Shown here piece by piece: positions 1 through 14,279 of a DNA stretch of 64,000 nucleotides. The position numbers were made by a program, and so were the translations under genes. This DNA comes from Arthonia radiata (lineage: Eukaryota > Ascomycota > Arthoniomycetes > Arthoniales > Arthoniaceae), in NCBI GenBank assembly GCA_002989075.1, contig PSQN01000002.1, positions 698,097 through 762,096 of the forward strand, read 5' to 3'. The stretch's first letter is position 1, and each line of letters opens with the position of its first letter. Under the pieces are notes generated by a model. It was not told the DNA's origin. It did not search any database and saw only the letters and a list, made by a program, of their open reading frames with translations.

Positions 1-474
1 AGACAATCTCTGCAACTAGATCGAAGCTAGACTTAATTATAGTGCTTTTAGGCGTCGTTTACTAGGTATACTGGGTTAGAACAGATATTGAAGGCGAGAC
101 GATGCTTGCTCTTTCTAAATTAAGCTATACTAATAATAATATTATACTTAAGTATCTATAGTACTTCAATAAAGCTACCTTAAAGAGGCAATAGAGAGTA
201 TATCGACTGCTTCTTTTAGATAGGTTTGCTAGCTAAGCTACTATAGAGTTCATGCAGTATACCGACGATTATAAGATTAAGATCTTCTGCTTCTTAGCGT
301 ATATAACATATTTAATGTAGCTACTTAACGTATCAATCTTTTAAGTTAAGAAGTACTATTACGCGCAGGTACTCGATTAGATAGTACGTTCCGGCGCAAT
401 TAAGTTTAGAAAGACAGACTTTCTTAATAAGCTTTTAGAGATACGCAGAAACAAGTTTAAAGAGGCAACTATAC
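1..474 (+). mobile_element. pogo-like DNA transposon, transposase part 1 (5' end outside window)
   Basis: Read on the plus strand, this stretch gives the C-terminal half of a fungal pogo-family DDE transposase (Tc1/mariner superfamily), the enzyme that cuts and pastes its own element. Recognisable blocks are a remnant of the LLILDG-x-xSH block near 205-235, a KIKIFC block near 270-290, a remnant of the THLLQPLDVSVF block near 305-340, and a RSGAIKF...DFL...EIRR...FKEATI stretch near 390-470. Stops and substitutions typical of RIP interrupt it, so it is a dead copy. The frame is cut by element E after the duplicated TATAC (470-474) and resumes at 17777. The N-terminal half and 5' terminal repeat lie outside the window. 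Confidence 0.8.
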
Positions 475-784
475 TATAACGCTGGTCGCTGCGAGAACCG
501 AACTAAGGCTTACTTACCTTGTGTGCTTATTAACCTTAGTAGTAGGCGTCTTGTATACTAGAGACTAAAAGACAGGAGAGGCGAGACAAATTATAGAAGG
601 TAAGAGGAGCTTAACTAAAGTAGACAGAAGATAAAGTATATTACTTAAATATAGTTAAAGAACTTATATTTAGATATTAAGTTAATAGACTAAAGTTTAT
701 TTTAAGATCGGCTATTAGTTTAACTATATAGTTTAAGGTATAAAAGTATATTCCTTTGTATCCAACGGTCTTAACAATCCCTTT
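475..784 (-). repeat. partial 3' LTR of E
   Basis: Aligns by eye with the first 310 bp of the 450-bp LTR at 17322-17771 and with the LTRs of D. Begins with the TGTAACGCC-type terminus in RIP-altered form and stops where F begins. Confidence 0.9.
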
Positions 785-980
785 TGTAATGCATAAACGT
801 CTCGATAAGGAATTAAGACAAAATATTGTCTATTTAGGAAGGCTGCGATTCTAAGAGGATATCTTCTATCTAATAGATATATTCCTTTCTTTTCTCCTTA
901 ATAATTAGCTTAAACACTAGTAGAGCCTATTTAGGCCCTTTTTGCTATCTAACTGCTCTCTGCTCTACACTTAAATTATA
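785..980 (+). repeat. 5' LTR of F
   Basis: Direct repeat of 15944-16137, about 195 bp. Shared blocks include the start TGTAATGCATAAACG and the TTTCTTTTCTCCTTAATAAT stretch. Confidence 0.9.
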
Positions 981-3900
981 TCCTAATTATTTTAAACCTA
1001 CAAGGAGGGCGGCCGGCAGTCAGGTACCTTATCGACGTTGCTTAAGAGTTAACCCGGTATAACTAAGTATAGCCGAGACTCCGTACATACGTTAAAAGAA
1101 ATAATATTAAAATTAATTGATGGTCGGTGCTAGCAAGTACCGCATTTAAAGAAAATAAGTAAGAAACTAAGTATGCAACGGTAGTCGCTTTATATCCGCT
1201 ATACAAGCAGAATATAGAGCGTAGCAAAATATAGCTAACGCCGAAGAAGACTAGAACCCTTATATAAGATCTAGCAACAACGATAAGCAAGAGAGCTTAT
1301 AAGCCGGCAAACAGACGTCGAGCAGATTGTAAACTAAGAAGAACGATAGTCTAAACTAAAATAATAACGACGACAAAGAGGCTTACTAAAACTTTAACCG
1401 CGAAGAATCTCTCTTTAGCGCCTTCTTAAGCGTTAAAGTACAAAAGCTAAGATAAAAACTGCTAGCATAGTAGTAGCAGCACACTATTAAGAAGCTTAAG
1501 CTTAAAAAGCGAATACTTAAAATTAAGCTTTAGTCTGTCTGTAATTTAAAGGCTGGTAGTAAGCGGCTATAGGGCGATTTAAGCCTTTAAAGCTAAATTA
1601 ACGAGCTTCTTAAGAAAGAGACGTCTAAGCTTAAGAGAGCTATAAGCTCTATAGACACTTAATAGACTTAAACTATTAAAAAAAGATTTTAGATAGCTAA
1701 CGTATCGAACCTTAATAACGTTCGTATTATTATCTAGTATGTTTAAAGACTCTTTAGAGACTTAGTAGATAGATAGTAAACTTACGCTAAAGAGAATAAA
1801 GAGAAGACGTTACTCTATATATAAGCGTACTTTAAAGGATAGGTAATAGAATATATTATTAACTTAGCTACAGCTACTATAGCTAATATAAAAAGGTTCT
1901 TTATATTAATATAGAGTTTAATATAGAAGCTTAAGGACTTTTTAAGCTTTCTACAGAACAAAGAAACTAAGTTGCTAGGAGCAAGATATTGAACCTAAAT
2001 TGGGCTGTATTTTACTAGATACGCTTATCTTTATAAATTAAGGTAAAGCTAATTAAGTAAAGTTTCTTAGAGAACCTACTTAAAGACATAAACGAGCTTC
2101 TAAAGAAAGTTTACTAATATATAAATATTAATCGTAGTATATTACAGAACGCCCGCAATACTAATACAAACTAAGATCGCTTTGATAGCGGATCGGATAT
2201 AAACTATAGCGGCTATAACGCTAGAGTATTTCTATAAGAGTCGGGCTGCGGACGAGGCAGTTTATACTAAGAACGAGGCAACTTACTAGTCCGACAAAGA
2301 GACAATAGCTCTGCCGCATAGAGGTAACTAAAGTTAATATACAGTAAGGCAAATATTATCTACTTTACGTAGAATTAAAAAGAGTATTATACTACTAAAT
2401 ATACTATATTCTAAATCGGTGTCAATTTAACGCTAGTTAGATAAAAAAACGATAGACCTCGAGAATAAGCCTTGCGTCTCTAAAGCTTAGAGCTGTCGAT
2501 TAATAACAAGGACGAATTAAAGTCTTGGTATAGCTAAGTAGGTCGCCGCAAGAGGTCCTCGCGCTAATAAATTTTAGTGCAAAGATTAATCTTATTAATT
2601 ATCGTATTGTGCTTAAAAGAGGATAGTAAAAATTATATAAAGTAAAGCTCCCGCATACTAAGTTCCTTAATAAAAATAAGCTGCAGCTTTATAGCGCGTA
2701 TAACATAAATATAACCGTAAGAGACGTATATAGAGAGAAACGGTATTACTAACTTTATCTATATTTAGCTAACTTTGTAGAATACAGCCTCGTCTTAAGA
2801 TATCTATAGCTTAAGTAAGTTAAGCCTTAAATTAGCTGAGCGATAAGAACAATTACTTAGGGAAACCTCTCTACGCCCGAAAAACGGGTAGTAGAAGCTA
2901 AATCTATTAAAATTGTTAGTAAAGACGTAATTTTAGTATATTTATAAAAAGACGAACAGTACTACTCTATAATCCTATAGATAAGAGTAAATAAACGTTA
3001 TAAGTATTAAATAGCGGTCCTATTAGACGTTAGTTCGCCGCTAAACCGGACTCTAAATAGCGAGTCTAAGAAAGTAGAGAAGCGAAATAAGCTTCCTTCT
3101 TAGTATACTAAATATAAAGATATCTTTTTTAAAGAACTATCGAGTAAGCTTGCGTCGCTTAGTAAGCATACTTATAAGATTAAGCTTAAGAATAGTATAG
3201 AACCTCTATATAAGTTAATCTACTCTATATCGTAGGATAAACTAAAGACGCTTCGAGAGTACCTAAATACTATAATTAAGAAAGGATAGATACAACCTTC
3301 TATCAGTTCGGCGGATACTTCGGTCTTATTTATATTTAAAGCAGACAAATTGTTAAGACTATATGTTAACTACCGTAGTTTAAACAATATAACTATAAAA
3401 AATTGCTACGCATTGCCGCTAATCTCTAAGATTCTTAACCGTCTATAAGGCTTAAAGATATTTACGAAGCTTAATCTTTATAATACCTATTACTGTATCT
3501 ATATTTACAAAGAGAATAAGTAAAAGACAACGTTTTATACCCGATACGGGCACTATAAATACCTAATAATACCTTTTAAACTAGTAAACGCCTCTGCTAC
3601 GTTTTAAATATATATCTATAAAGCTATAAGCAATCTTATTAATACCGTATATATCGTTTATATAGACAATATCTTAATTTTCTCTAAAGACAAGGAAAGC
3701 TATAAAGACTATATTAAAGAAGTTCTATAAAGGCTCTGTAAATAGAGTTTATTTATAAAGCTGTTTAAGTGTTAATTTTATACTACTAAGGTTTCTTTTC
3801 TAGAGTTTACTGTAAGAGTCGATAGTATCGAAATAGACCTAAAAAGAATATAAACTATAGCTAAATAGCTAGTTTCTACTACTGTAAAGCAGATCCTGTC

Positions 3901-6013
3901 CTTTCTAAGGTTCGTAAACTTTTATTAGCGATTTATTTACAGATTTAGCCGCATTATAGCGTCAATAAACGTACTAACGAAAGACATTAAGTTTGTCTAA
4001 GACAAAGCCTAACAAAAAGCTTTTAAAGCGCTAAAGCAAGCCTTTATAAATATACTAGTGCTAACGTACTTTAACCCAATACTATCGATCGTTTTAATAA
4101 CTAACGCATTAGACTTTATAATAGCAGGTATCTTACTTTAGCTAAGAGGAGATAGTCGATTAACATTGCTGTTAAATATTAACTTTGGCTTATCTATATT
4201 AAATATAGCGGACACCGTCTAGACTAGTATTAATAATAAGACAGATATATATTTGTATCCGATAGCATTCTTTTTAAAGAAATTTATAGACGCTGAGCTA
4301 AAATATAATATCTATAATAAAGAGCTTATAGCAATATAGACTAGCTTTAAGTATTAGCGCTATTATCTTATTAATATACAGTACTTAATAAAGGTCGTAA
4401 TAGACTACAATAATCTATAGTATTTTATAACAATAAAAGTATTGTCTCGCCGATAGACGCGCCAGACAGAAGACCTATTAGCATTTAACTTTAAAATACT
4501 ATACCGTACAGATAGCAAGAACGTAGCAAACGCGCTATCGTACCGTTTAAATTACGAGAATCTACGTAGAGTAAAAGAAGATAATGCTAATAAGATGTTA
4601 CCGAGTCTATAGTAGAAGCTTAGAAGAGGTGCTACTTTACTTAATACCGGAGAGAAGCCCTCTAGCCTAAAAGAAGGTATAATTGCTGCTTTAATTATAT
4701 TGCTTAAAGATTAGTTTAAATACTATTAGCGGTTTAGCTACCGACTTAAAATTTTAAACGCGACTATAGTCTAAGTTAGAAGTAAATTAGAGTTAAATAT
4801 AGACCTTATATAGAATATTTAGAAGCGAGAAACGTGTCCGTCTTCCTCTACTAATACAGAGCCTTTTTCGGTAGCTCTCGTATTACGAGTTAAGATAGTT
4901 GCAGCTGCTACTCTTAAAATAGCTTATAATAATACTTCTCGAGGTCTTACAGCCTTAATCTTAAAAGTTTAACAAGAGAACGTCTTTATAAAGCAGAAAG
5001 TATTAAAGTTAAAATTATTAACTAGAACTAAAAATTAATATAGCAACAAAACGGCAGCAAATTGCCGTTAAGCTGGAATAAGAAAGCGCCGTATAAGTTA
5101 AATCGACTTAAATACCTTAATAAAGCCTAACTCAAACTCTAAGTCGTTAAAGTATATAAAATAGTTAGTTAGCAGCTATAAGTTATTATATTAAGATAAT
5201 AAAATCTAGATACTAAAATACTCTATATTAAAGCTAAAAGTTATAAGCCGGAATTATAATAATAAGCTTGCTAGTTACTTTAAGGTTAAAAAGACTCTAA
5301 AGATTTTAAAGCGTAAATATACGTAAGAGAATATAGCAACGTATATTAAAAACTTTATTACTAAATATAACGTATATTAGCGTACTACTGTAAAAAGATA
5401 TAAGTTATACAGTAAAATAGCAGCGATGTTAGTTCTAATTGGCCCCTTTAAAGACCTGTCTTTAGACTTTGTTGTTAAATTGCTAATAATACGCTTAAAG
5501 AACGGAAATATTGTCGATTTAATTTTTATAGTCGTTAATCGCTTCTTAAAGTTTGTAAGCTATATTTTAGTTAAAAAGACTATAGATACTATAAAGCTGG
5601 CAGAAGTACTTTACAAGTACTAAGCAAAAACGTTAGAATTCCCGAGAAGTCTCCTGTCTAATAGAGAATCTATATTTACTAGCTTATATTAGAGCACCTT
5701 CTGCTAATATTTAGCTGTAAAACGAAGGTTAAGTACAGCGTTTTACTCTTAGACTAATAATTAAACCGAGCGTTAAAACTAGAAGCTTAAAAACTATCTG
5801 TGTATTTATATCTCTTAGAATTAAGTTAATTAGTATAAGTATCTAAAAGAAGCTACTTTTACGTACAACTCGAAAATTTATTTATTAACAAAGATATCGC
5901 CGATTAAATATACGTTTGGTCGTATTACAGACGTACTAGACGGCGTACCGCCGCTAAATTGGTACCATACCGTAGTTAAGCTAAACAACTTTCCTATCGG
6001 TAAGAATACCTTC

Positions 6014-6484
6014 TATTACGGGTACCAGCCTTAGACGGCCCAGCATACATCTAAGTATTAACTACTGCCAGTTGTCTTAGCCCTACCAGCATTATTCCCG
6101 ACTAAGTCTATAAACCCGCCGTAAGTATTATTGAATAAGACGGCTATAGAAGCCTATATTTCTTATAAACTCGATATAGATATTGTCGGGTTAATAAATA
6201 TAGAAGAACTCCTCTATATACCTTAAACTATATAGCTAGACTAACGGCCGACCTTAAGATAAACTTTAGTTTATTAACTTAATATCTAAATATAAGTTTC
6301 TTAACTATATTTAAGTAACGTACTTTATTTTCTATCTACTTTAGTTAAGCCTCTCTTACCTTCTATAATTTATCTTGCCTCTTCTGTCTTTTAGTCTCTA
6401 GCACCTAGGATACCTCTTACTAAGGTTAATAAGTATATAAGGTAAGTAAGCCTTAGTTTAGTTCTCTTAACGACCGGCGTAATA
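6014..6484 (+). repeat. 5' LTR of A
   Basis: 471-bp direct repeat of 12883-13353. Starts TATTACGGGTACC (from TGTTAC...) and ends in the CCGGCGT-type terminus shared with B, D and E. The first roughly 209 bp is specific to A and B; the last roughly 262 bp is shared with the D subfamily. Confidence 0.93.
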
Positions 6485-9400
6485 CTTTAATAGACTCGCT
6501 ATAAAAGTAGAGAGAGCAAATTAGTTATATCTACTACTTTAGTACCCAATAGCCGCAACGCTACGGACAGGTTAGCCAATAGAATAGCTAGCACAAGTAA
6601 GATATTAAACGTTAATACTAAGATAAGAAAAAGCTTCTTAAATAAATATTCTAAAGTTACTTTATTCTTAATATGCCTAGCTATATACTTTAAAACTTAT
6701 AAAGACTAGTTTTTGAACGATACTATTATAGTTCTATTCGCTATTTCTTATATAAATAGAAATACTTATAAGTAGGTTAAGTACTACCTTAACGATTTCT
6801 TATTTACTCCAATAAAGAGTAGGTACAAGGATACCGACAAGTTTTTTACTAGCTTTATCTTCTTTTAGAAGAAGCTTTATAAAATCTTTAGATAGACTGA
6901 CGCTAGACGCGTTGCTACTAGAAAGCTTAAAAATCTTAAGTAAATAGAACCAGCGAGCAGATACGCCGTTAAATTTATATAGTATGCTAATTAAACAGAA
7001 TAGAACAAGAAACCCCTTATTAAGACCTTTTATAAAGGACTTAAGGATTATATTAAGAAAATAATCTATATTCGTAAAAAGAAGTTTAATAATCTTAATA
7101 ACTTTATACAACGAGTAAAGAAGATCGACAACAGTAACTTTAAAAGATAGATAGAAAAGAAGGGTAACTCTATTAATAGATTTTATAAAACAAAGAATCG
7201 AGCAAACTTATAATAAGATCGAGGCGATTTAATAAAGTTAAATTTTACTAAGCCTCGAGGAAAACTAAACATCTAGAAAAGAAAATATAGAATAAAGAAT
7301 AAGCTATACTTATATTGCAGGAAACTAGGGCATTAAGTTAAGAAATACTGTTCTAAGAAACAACAGTTTAACAGTATAGAACGAAACGGGCATAATAATC
7401 GATCTTAGAAGCCCCGCTCTCTGCGACAATAGTTAAATATAACTATTTAGACGCAGAAAGATAACGGCCGCATTAAGACAATAAAATTGCTAGCAGCCTT
7501 CTCCGACCGTTGATATATAGACTTAACTAAGAATCGTTCTTTACAAGAATTAAGTCTTCTATAGAAGATTATTTAGAACTAATATAAGTATGTTACTAAA
7601 CTAACTAAGGAGCAAAAGAATATCTACTAAAGTACCTTCTATAATTAGAAAGATACTTACTAAGTTTCTTTTAACGAGAAGTATAACGAGTAGAACTTAT
7701 TTAACTTATATAAAAACTAGAATACAGACAATAAGTTATAGAAAGAAACAAAGGAACGACAAATAAAAAAGAAATAATAAAATCTATAGGACTGAAACAA
7801 TATTAACCGCACTATTCTAAGGCAGTAGATACAAGATACCGTTGTACTATACAAAATACTATTTTAAACTACGTACTACGATAATAATTGTATAACCTAT
7901 AAATCTAATAAATTAGAATTAAGATAGTAGCTAAGAAAACTAATATCTTTAAAACAAGGTTCGATATAAGAGCTAGGTCTTATTCGAGGAAGATCTAGGT
8001 CGTCTTATCTAGAAACCTAAGGAAAATTTAAGGAAAAATAGACCGTAGAGGCTAAGTAAGATAGCAACTATAATACGTTATAAATAAAGTAACGACTTAA
8101 AGATAAAAATATAGATTCTAATAGTACAGAATTTTTGCTCGAAAACGATACTAACTAGGAAGAATAAACTCTAATTTGTTAAGAAAAAATAATATAGAGA
8201 CTTTGTTAGTTAGCCTTTTACGATAGAAAGTTAAGCGCTAATAAAGACATTAATAATATTCTAGAATATATTTACTTACGCTTATAACAACTAGTAAACT
8301 ATCTTATTAGGAGTTTAAAATTGTATAGTTAGTACTAATATTTTTAACTAACAATATATAACCTATAGACACAATAAGTTTTAACTAGCAATAGTTATAT
8401 AATTAAGGCAGAAATTTTAAACAACAAACTAAACGTTATAATAAAGGTAGTACTAGAACACTTTATATAGAAATTCTTATAGCAGATTAACCAATAATAG
8501 GTTTTAATATCTAAAATACTTTAGAACGTATACAATTAACAGGAAAAAGACTAGACCGACTACTTTAAGGGTAGTAGTACTAGCCCGTCTAACGGTTAAA
8601 CTCTCTAAAAGTTTAGCTCTATACGAGCTCAACTTCTTACAGAACATATCTACATACTCGGGCAACAATAAACTACAGAAATATTAAAATTATAATTAAT
8701 TAGGCGCAACAAGCAACTTTATCTTAATACGCTATGTTAAGGAGTACTAAATATAAATATAAAAGAAGAAATTACCTTACGTACTGTCTAAATTTTAAGA
8801 AACAGAGAGAAAAGTCGACTACGAGACTTTACTAATAAGTATAATAATTAAGAACTATTAGGAAGAAATTACTTATAATATTATAAATATTAACTAGTAC
8901 TACGCTGTACTAGGCATACCTTAGTTATAACAATATAACTTAAAAGTAGATTAGATAACTAAGAAACTCCTCTTTATTAGATATAAGTACTCTAAATAAG
9001 AGTCGTTCTACAGAATAGATACCTTATAAGCTATCTTTAGTAGTAAGGATAAGGAGCGCGATAAAGAACTTATACGAATTAGTACTACTATACTTTAATA
9101 CTCAGATATTCTATAAAAGAAGTCTAACGTAGTATCTTATCTATAGTTAACTATATATAAGTATAAACAAGAGATAACTGTACGTCAATAATTCTATACA
9201 ACAACAACTACTCAGTTAATTACTAAGATACCCGAGGAATACAATTAATTCTAACACCTGTTTAAGAAAGCTAAGCTAGACTTAGCTCTCCTAGAATATA
9301 AACCGTAGGATTATATAATACCTTTACAAGAAGGTAAAACGCTAATATTCGGTCTAATATACTCTCTATTAGAAGCAGAAAATTAAGCGCTTCGCGATTA

Positions 9401-12129
9401 TTTCGATAAGAACCTTAAGAAGAGGTTTATTTAAAAATTAACGTTACTAGCCGAATACCTAATACTCTTTATACTAAAGAAGAATAGCAAACTACGACTT
9501 TATATAAATTATAGGCAATTAAACGGAGTAACTATTAAAAACTAATACTTACTACTACATATCGACGAAATTACAGACTAACTGTATAACGCGCAATAAT
9601 TTACTAAGTTTGATCTACAAAGAGCATACAACCTAATTTATATAAAAGAAGGCAAAGAATAGAAAACAGCCTTTTATACCAGATACAGACTTTTTAAGTA
9701 TTATATTATACTCTTTGGACTAATAAACGCACTAGCATTATTTTAGAAACTAATTAACAATATACTTAGCGATTATTTAGATATATTTATAACTACTTAT
9801 CTAAACGATATTCTAGTATATAGCCGTATACTAGAAGAATATAAGAAACATATTAAGAAGGTATTAGAAAGATTAGCGCGTACCGATTTATAAATCAATA
9901 TTAAGAAAACCTAGTTCTATTAACAATCTGTCGAATTTCTTAGATTTATAATTACCGAGTACAGTCTCTAAATAAAAGATTTAAAGATCTAATCCGTTTT
10001 AACCTAGTTTATACTAAAGAATATAAAATAATTGCAACAGTTTTTTGGTTTTGTTAACTACTATAGGTAATAAATATTTAACTTTAGCCGAATTATAGCA
10101 CCGCTGTCTTAATAGACAAAATAATCGATAGAATTCTTTTAGACGCAAAAAGAATAATTAGTATTTAAGAAGCTTAAGAAAGCTTTTAAGATCGAGCCTA
10201 TACTAGCAATATTTAACCCTAACCTACCAATTATTATAAAAACAGACGCATTAAACTATACTATTAGAGTATATATAAGTTAAAACAATAAGAAAAGAAA
10301 GCTTAGACCAGTAGCTTTCTACTTAAAAAAAATATTATCTACAGAACAGAACTATAATATTTATAATAAAGAGCTTTTAGCTATTATAGCAGTATTCGAG
10401 ATATAGCGAGCTTATCTAAAAGAAGCAAACTATATAATTATAGTATATATAGACTATAAGAACTTAACCTAGTTTATAACAATAAAGAAACTTAACTACA
10501 AATAAGTTAGATAGTTAGAAACTATAGCTCTATATAACTTTATTATTATCTATAAGAAGGGTTCTAAGAACGATAGAGCTGATGCTCTAAGCCGACGTTA
10601 CAATTATCTTAATAACAAGAAACACGTCGAGTACGCAATATTCTAAGAGCACAATAATAAGATTAAATACAATCAATTAGCTATAACAGCCGAGTTTATT
10701 ATCGAACCAGACAACCGAATTCTAGACATTCTAAGCGACTTTAAAACCTACTAGGTAAACGAGAAACAATACTTAGAACTAACTAAGAATAATAAGGGCT
10801 ATTACGAATTCTAAGGCAAAATCTATGTCTCAAGAAATCTAATCCGATATATTATTAGTAACTTCTACAATAACCTAACAAAGGAACACAAGAGAATTAA
10901 TAATACTATAGAAAAGATTATAAGAACCTACTACATCTTAAGAATCCAACACTACGTCGAGAATTATATCTAAGAATGCGACGTATACGTAAGAACTAAA
11001 CACCCAAGGTATTTACTATACAGTAAACTATAGCTACTAAAGATACCTAAAAGACTATAATATACAGTTTTACTAAACTTTATTACTAAATTGCTAATCT
11101 CTAAGGATCTGCTTACAAAAGTAGCTTACAACGTTATTCTAGTTATATACAATAAACTAATAAAACATGCATACTTTGTATTTTATAAGGAAGCTAGTAA
11201 TTTAGAACAATTAGTATATATATTCCTTTAAATTATTCTAGCGAACTATAGTTAGCTACAAAGAATTGTCTTAAATAGAGATTAAAAATTCGTCTTACGA
11301 TTTTAAACATCCCTAATACAACAACTAGAGACGAAATAAAAGATATCTACGTTATTCTATCTATAAACAGACAGACAGACAGACCGAACAAATTAAACAC
11401 TAGAATAGTATCTTTGAGTATACATTAACTACCAGCAAAACGACTAGATATAATTACTACTAATAGCGTAAGCTACACACAATAATACAAAAAACGATAT
11501 AATTAAGATAACTCCGTTTTATATCTTATATAGCTATTATCCTCTTTAAAGAAGATAACTATAAAATACTATAGAAAACAAATTAGCTATACGAATAGCT
11601 ATAAGTATAAAAACTCTATACTAGTAGTTAAAGTCTGATAGCGAGTTTATTAACAAACGAACAAGAAAATAGTATAACAAATTAAAAACCGCCCCAAATA
11701 TAAGTATAAAAGAAGAGAGGAAAGCTTACTTGCTTATAAGAAATATAAAAACTATTAAACTAAGCAAGAAACTTAACTATACTAAGACGAGACCGTTTAA
11801 AATCTTACAGCAATTAGAATTCATAATATTTAAACTTAAACTCCTAAAGACAATAAGAATATATTTTATATTCTACGTAGTACTATTAAAACTAGCCTAC
11901 TTTTAAGAAGCAGAACGATCTAACCTAGAAATCCTTTCTAATAACTAAGAATCTAAGTATAAGGTTAAAACGATTCAAGCTTATAAACAATACTAAGGCA
12001 AACGATAGTATCTTATAAAATAGAAAGAATACTCGAAACATAAAAATTAATAGAAACTAGAACAAAACTTAACTAACTATAAAGATACTATTTAACAATA
12101 TTAGAACTAAAATATTAATCGGTCGTAGT

Positions 12130-12868
12130 AGCACTAATACTCTAATCTACTATCTAATGTACCTTACTAGTATCTAAATTACTCTTAAATAAGCTAGCTT
12201 ACTACGTTATAGAACTACTATTTAACTCCAAATAGAGGTTATTTTAAAAATTAACGGACAACCCGCTTAAATATTTAAATATATTGCTACTAGCTATCGA
12301 CGGAGTAAACTCCTCTTGCTTCAATAATTTATTTTAAGCTAACTTTGCTGCTACCTGCGTATAAGTCTTCTTAACCTTCTTTTTTAACTTTTAGACCTTA
12401 AATCGGTTACGCTGCACAGCCGTAATTAACGCTACTATTTAAGCCTTTAACGTACGTAATTAGCGCTTTGTACTCTAAAGGGCAGCCAACTAAGAGAAAT
12501 ATTGAGAATAAACTAAACGCGCTGCAACTAAGTTAGTTTTAGGTACTATAGAAAGATAGCAACAAGGTATACTATCTGCTATCGATATCTATAAATCGTA
12601 ACTCTTTTTATTCCGAGTACATACCAAATACGTCGCCTTTTTAAACTAAACTATATACCTTTTCTTAGTTAATATATATCTAAAACAAGAAGGTATTTTA
12701 ATACCGTAAGCTTTAATTAGTAGGTATTAGCTGTACTTTTTGTTAGGACCGACAGTAACAGACTTTATACAAGGTATAGCGACTTACAGATTAGTTACAA
12801 AAGAAGGGACGATACGCAACTTATAGGTATTTAACAAGCTAAAGGTTAATTAAGAACAATTTAACTAA
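12130..12868 (-). other. antisense coding-like region of A
   Basis: Between the chromodomain and the 3' LTR the minus strand, not the plus strand, carries protein-like sequence. Around 12650-12720 it shows the same Cys-Phe-Arg, KKA and KKSY landmarks as the corresponding region of D (36035-36140) and, more weakly, B (28150-28270). It is broken like the rest of the element. Function unknown. Confidence 0.6.
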
Positions 12869-12880
12869 AAGAGGGGGAAT
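12867..12880 (+). other. polypurine tract of A
   Basis: AAAAGAGGGGGAAT lies immediately before the 3' LTR, the expected place for the plus-strand primer. It fixes the plus orientation of A. Confidence 0.85.
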
Positions 12881-12882
12881 TA

Positions 12883-13353
12883 TATTACGAATACTAGCTT
12901 TAGACGGCCTAGCGTATATTTAAGTATTAACTACTGTTAATTGTCTTAGCTCTATTAGTATTATTTTCGACTAAGCCTATAAACCTGCTATAGGTATTAT
13001 TAAATAAGACGACTATAAAAGTCTATATTTCTTATAAACCTAATATAAGTATTGTTAGATTAATAAATATAGAGGAACTTCTTTATATACCTTAGACTAT
13101 ATAGCTAGACTAACGGCTAATCTTAGAATAAACTTTAGTCTATTAACTTAATATTTAAATATAAGTTTCTTAACTATATTTAGGTAACGTACTTTACCTT
13201 CTATCTACTTTAGTTAAGCTTCTCTTACCTTCTATAATCTGTTTTACCTCTTCTATCTTTTAGTCTCTAGCACATAGGACACCCCTTACTAAGGTCGACA
13301 AGCATACAAGGCAAGTAAGCCTTAGTTCGGTTCTCCTAGCGACCGGCGTTATA
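12883..13353 (+). repeat. 3' LTR of A
   Basis: 471-bp direct repeat of 6014-6484. The copies differ mainly by C/T and G/A transitions, consistent with RIP. Confidence 0.93.
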
Positions 13354-14279
13354 ACTCCTATTAAGAGGAAAGGTAGCTTAAAACAGAACACTCTATAGCA
13401 GTTAAGTATATAAAAGAACGCCTTCTCTGCTAATAAGAAATAAAGCAGCAGCTAGAAAAAGCTTAGTGTTTATAGACAAAATAGTATAATACTAAGTATG
13501 CACTAAAATACTATGTAGTAGATAATTTAGTACTACTATCGTTAAAGAACCTTAAAATAAAGAGGCCAATAAAGAAGCTTAATAATTAAAGTCTAGGACC
13601 GTTTAGAATTCTTAAGAAAGTAGATAAACAAGCTTATTAGCTGGCACTACTAAATTTCTATCGCATCTACTCTGTCTTCTATATATCCTTACTAAAGCTA
13701 TATTGCCGTCGGTCCGACACAGAACCGTTTGGTCCGATCGAAGTCGATAGTAATAAGGAATAGCTTGTTAAGGCGATTTACTTCAAGATTAAGAATAAAG
13801 ACCAGTATTAAACTAAGTAGCAGAGGTAGTTAGAGGCAAATAATATAATAGAGCCGCGGGTATATCTTAAAGACTCTAATGCTCTTAAAGAATTTAAGAA
13901 GTATAAAGACGCTAAGCCAAGAAGTAAGCGTCTAAGGTAAACTAGGTAACATAAATAAGAAAGAACTATAAGCCTATGCAATTAGCCTACGATATAACGC
14001 CAAAGAGAAGGTAAAATACCTCGAGTACAGTTTAGAACATAGAATTAGTATAGTATTAAACTTTAAGACTATTTATATATAATTATAAAGCTTAAGCTAT
14101 AAGAAAGCTAAAATAAAACTTATATAGAGAGAAAATATAGAACTATTCCGATAAGCTAAAGAAAACTACTTATATAGACTAAGACTCTAGCTAAATAGAA
14201 GGTAGAAAACTATAAGAAGACTACTTAAACTAGCATTAAAGTTAGTACAGATCGGCGGTATAATACTACTTAAGCTAGC

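Larger units (their letters stand above)
6014..13353 (+). mobile_element. Ty3/gypsy chromovirus A (fossil), inserted in F integrase
   Basis: Full-length-sized LTR retrotransposon, 7340 bp, plus strand, with two 471-bp LTRs. Parts in order: gag about 6.65-7.5 kb, a CCHC zinc-knuckle remnant near 7310-7360, protease region before 9 kb, reverse transcriptase about 9.45-9.9 kb (TKFDL and LFGL-type blocks visible), RNase H about 10.2-10.6 kb, integrase about 10.7-11.7 kb, and a C-terminal chromodomain about 11.93-12.11 kb. A coding-like region in antisense follows (about 12.13-12.87 kb), then a polypurine tract at 12867-12880. The target duplication is no longer legible. Broken in dozens of places. 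It splits F's integrase, so it is younger than F. Confidence 0.93.

Noticed and set aside
5426-5623. 65-codon plus-strand open frame
   Set aside because: A surviving piece of F's integrase region, not an independent gene.
6800-7111. 103-codon minus-strand open frame, similar to the 100-codon plus-strand frame at 41624-41926
   Set aside because: Both lie antisense to gag in homologous parts of A and D. The resemblance follows from gag homology, and the frame has no features of its own.
6009-13358. Target duplication for element A
   Set aside because: The flanking pentamers (CCTTC and ACTCC) differ; alignment shifted by one base gives only C/T differences, which is too little information in RIP-altered DNA.
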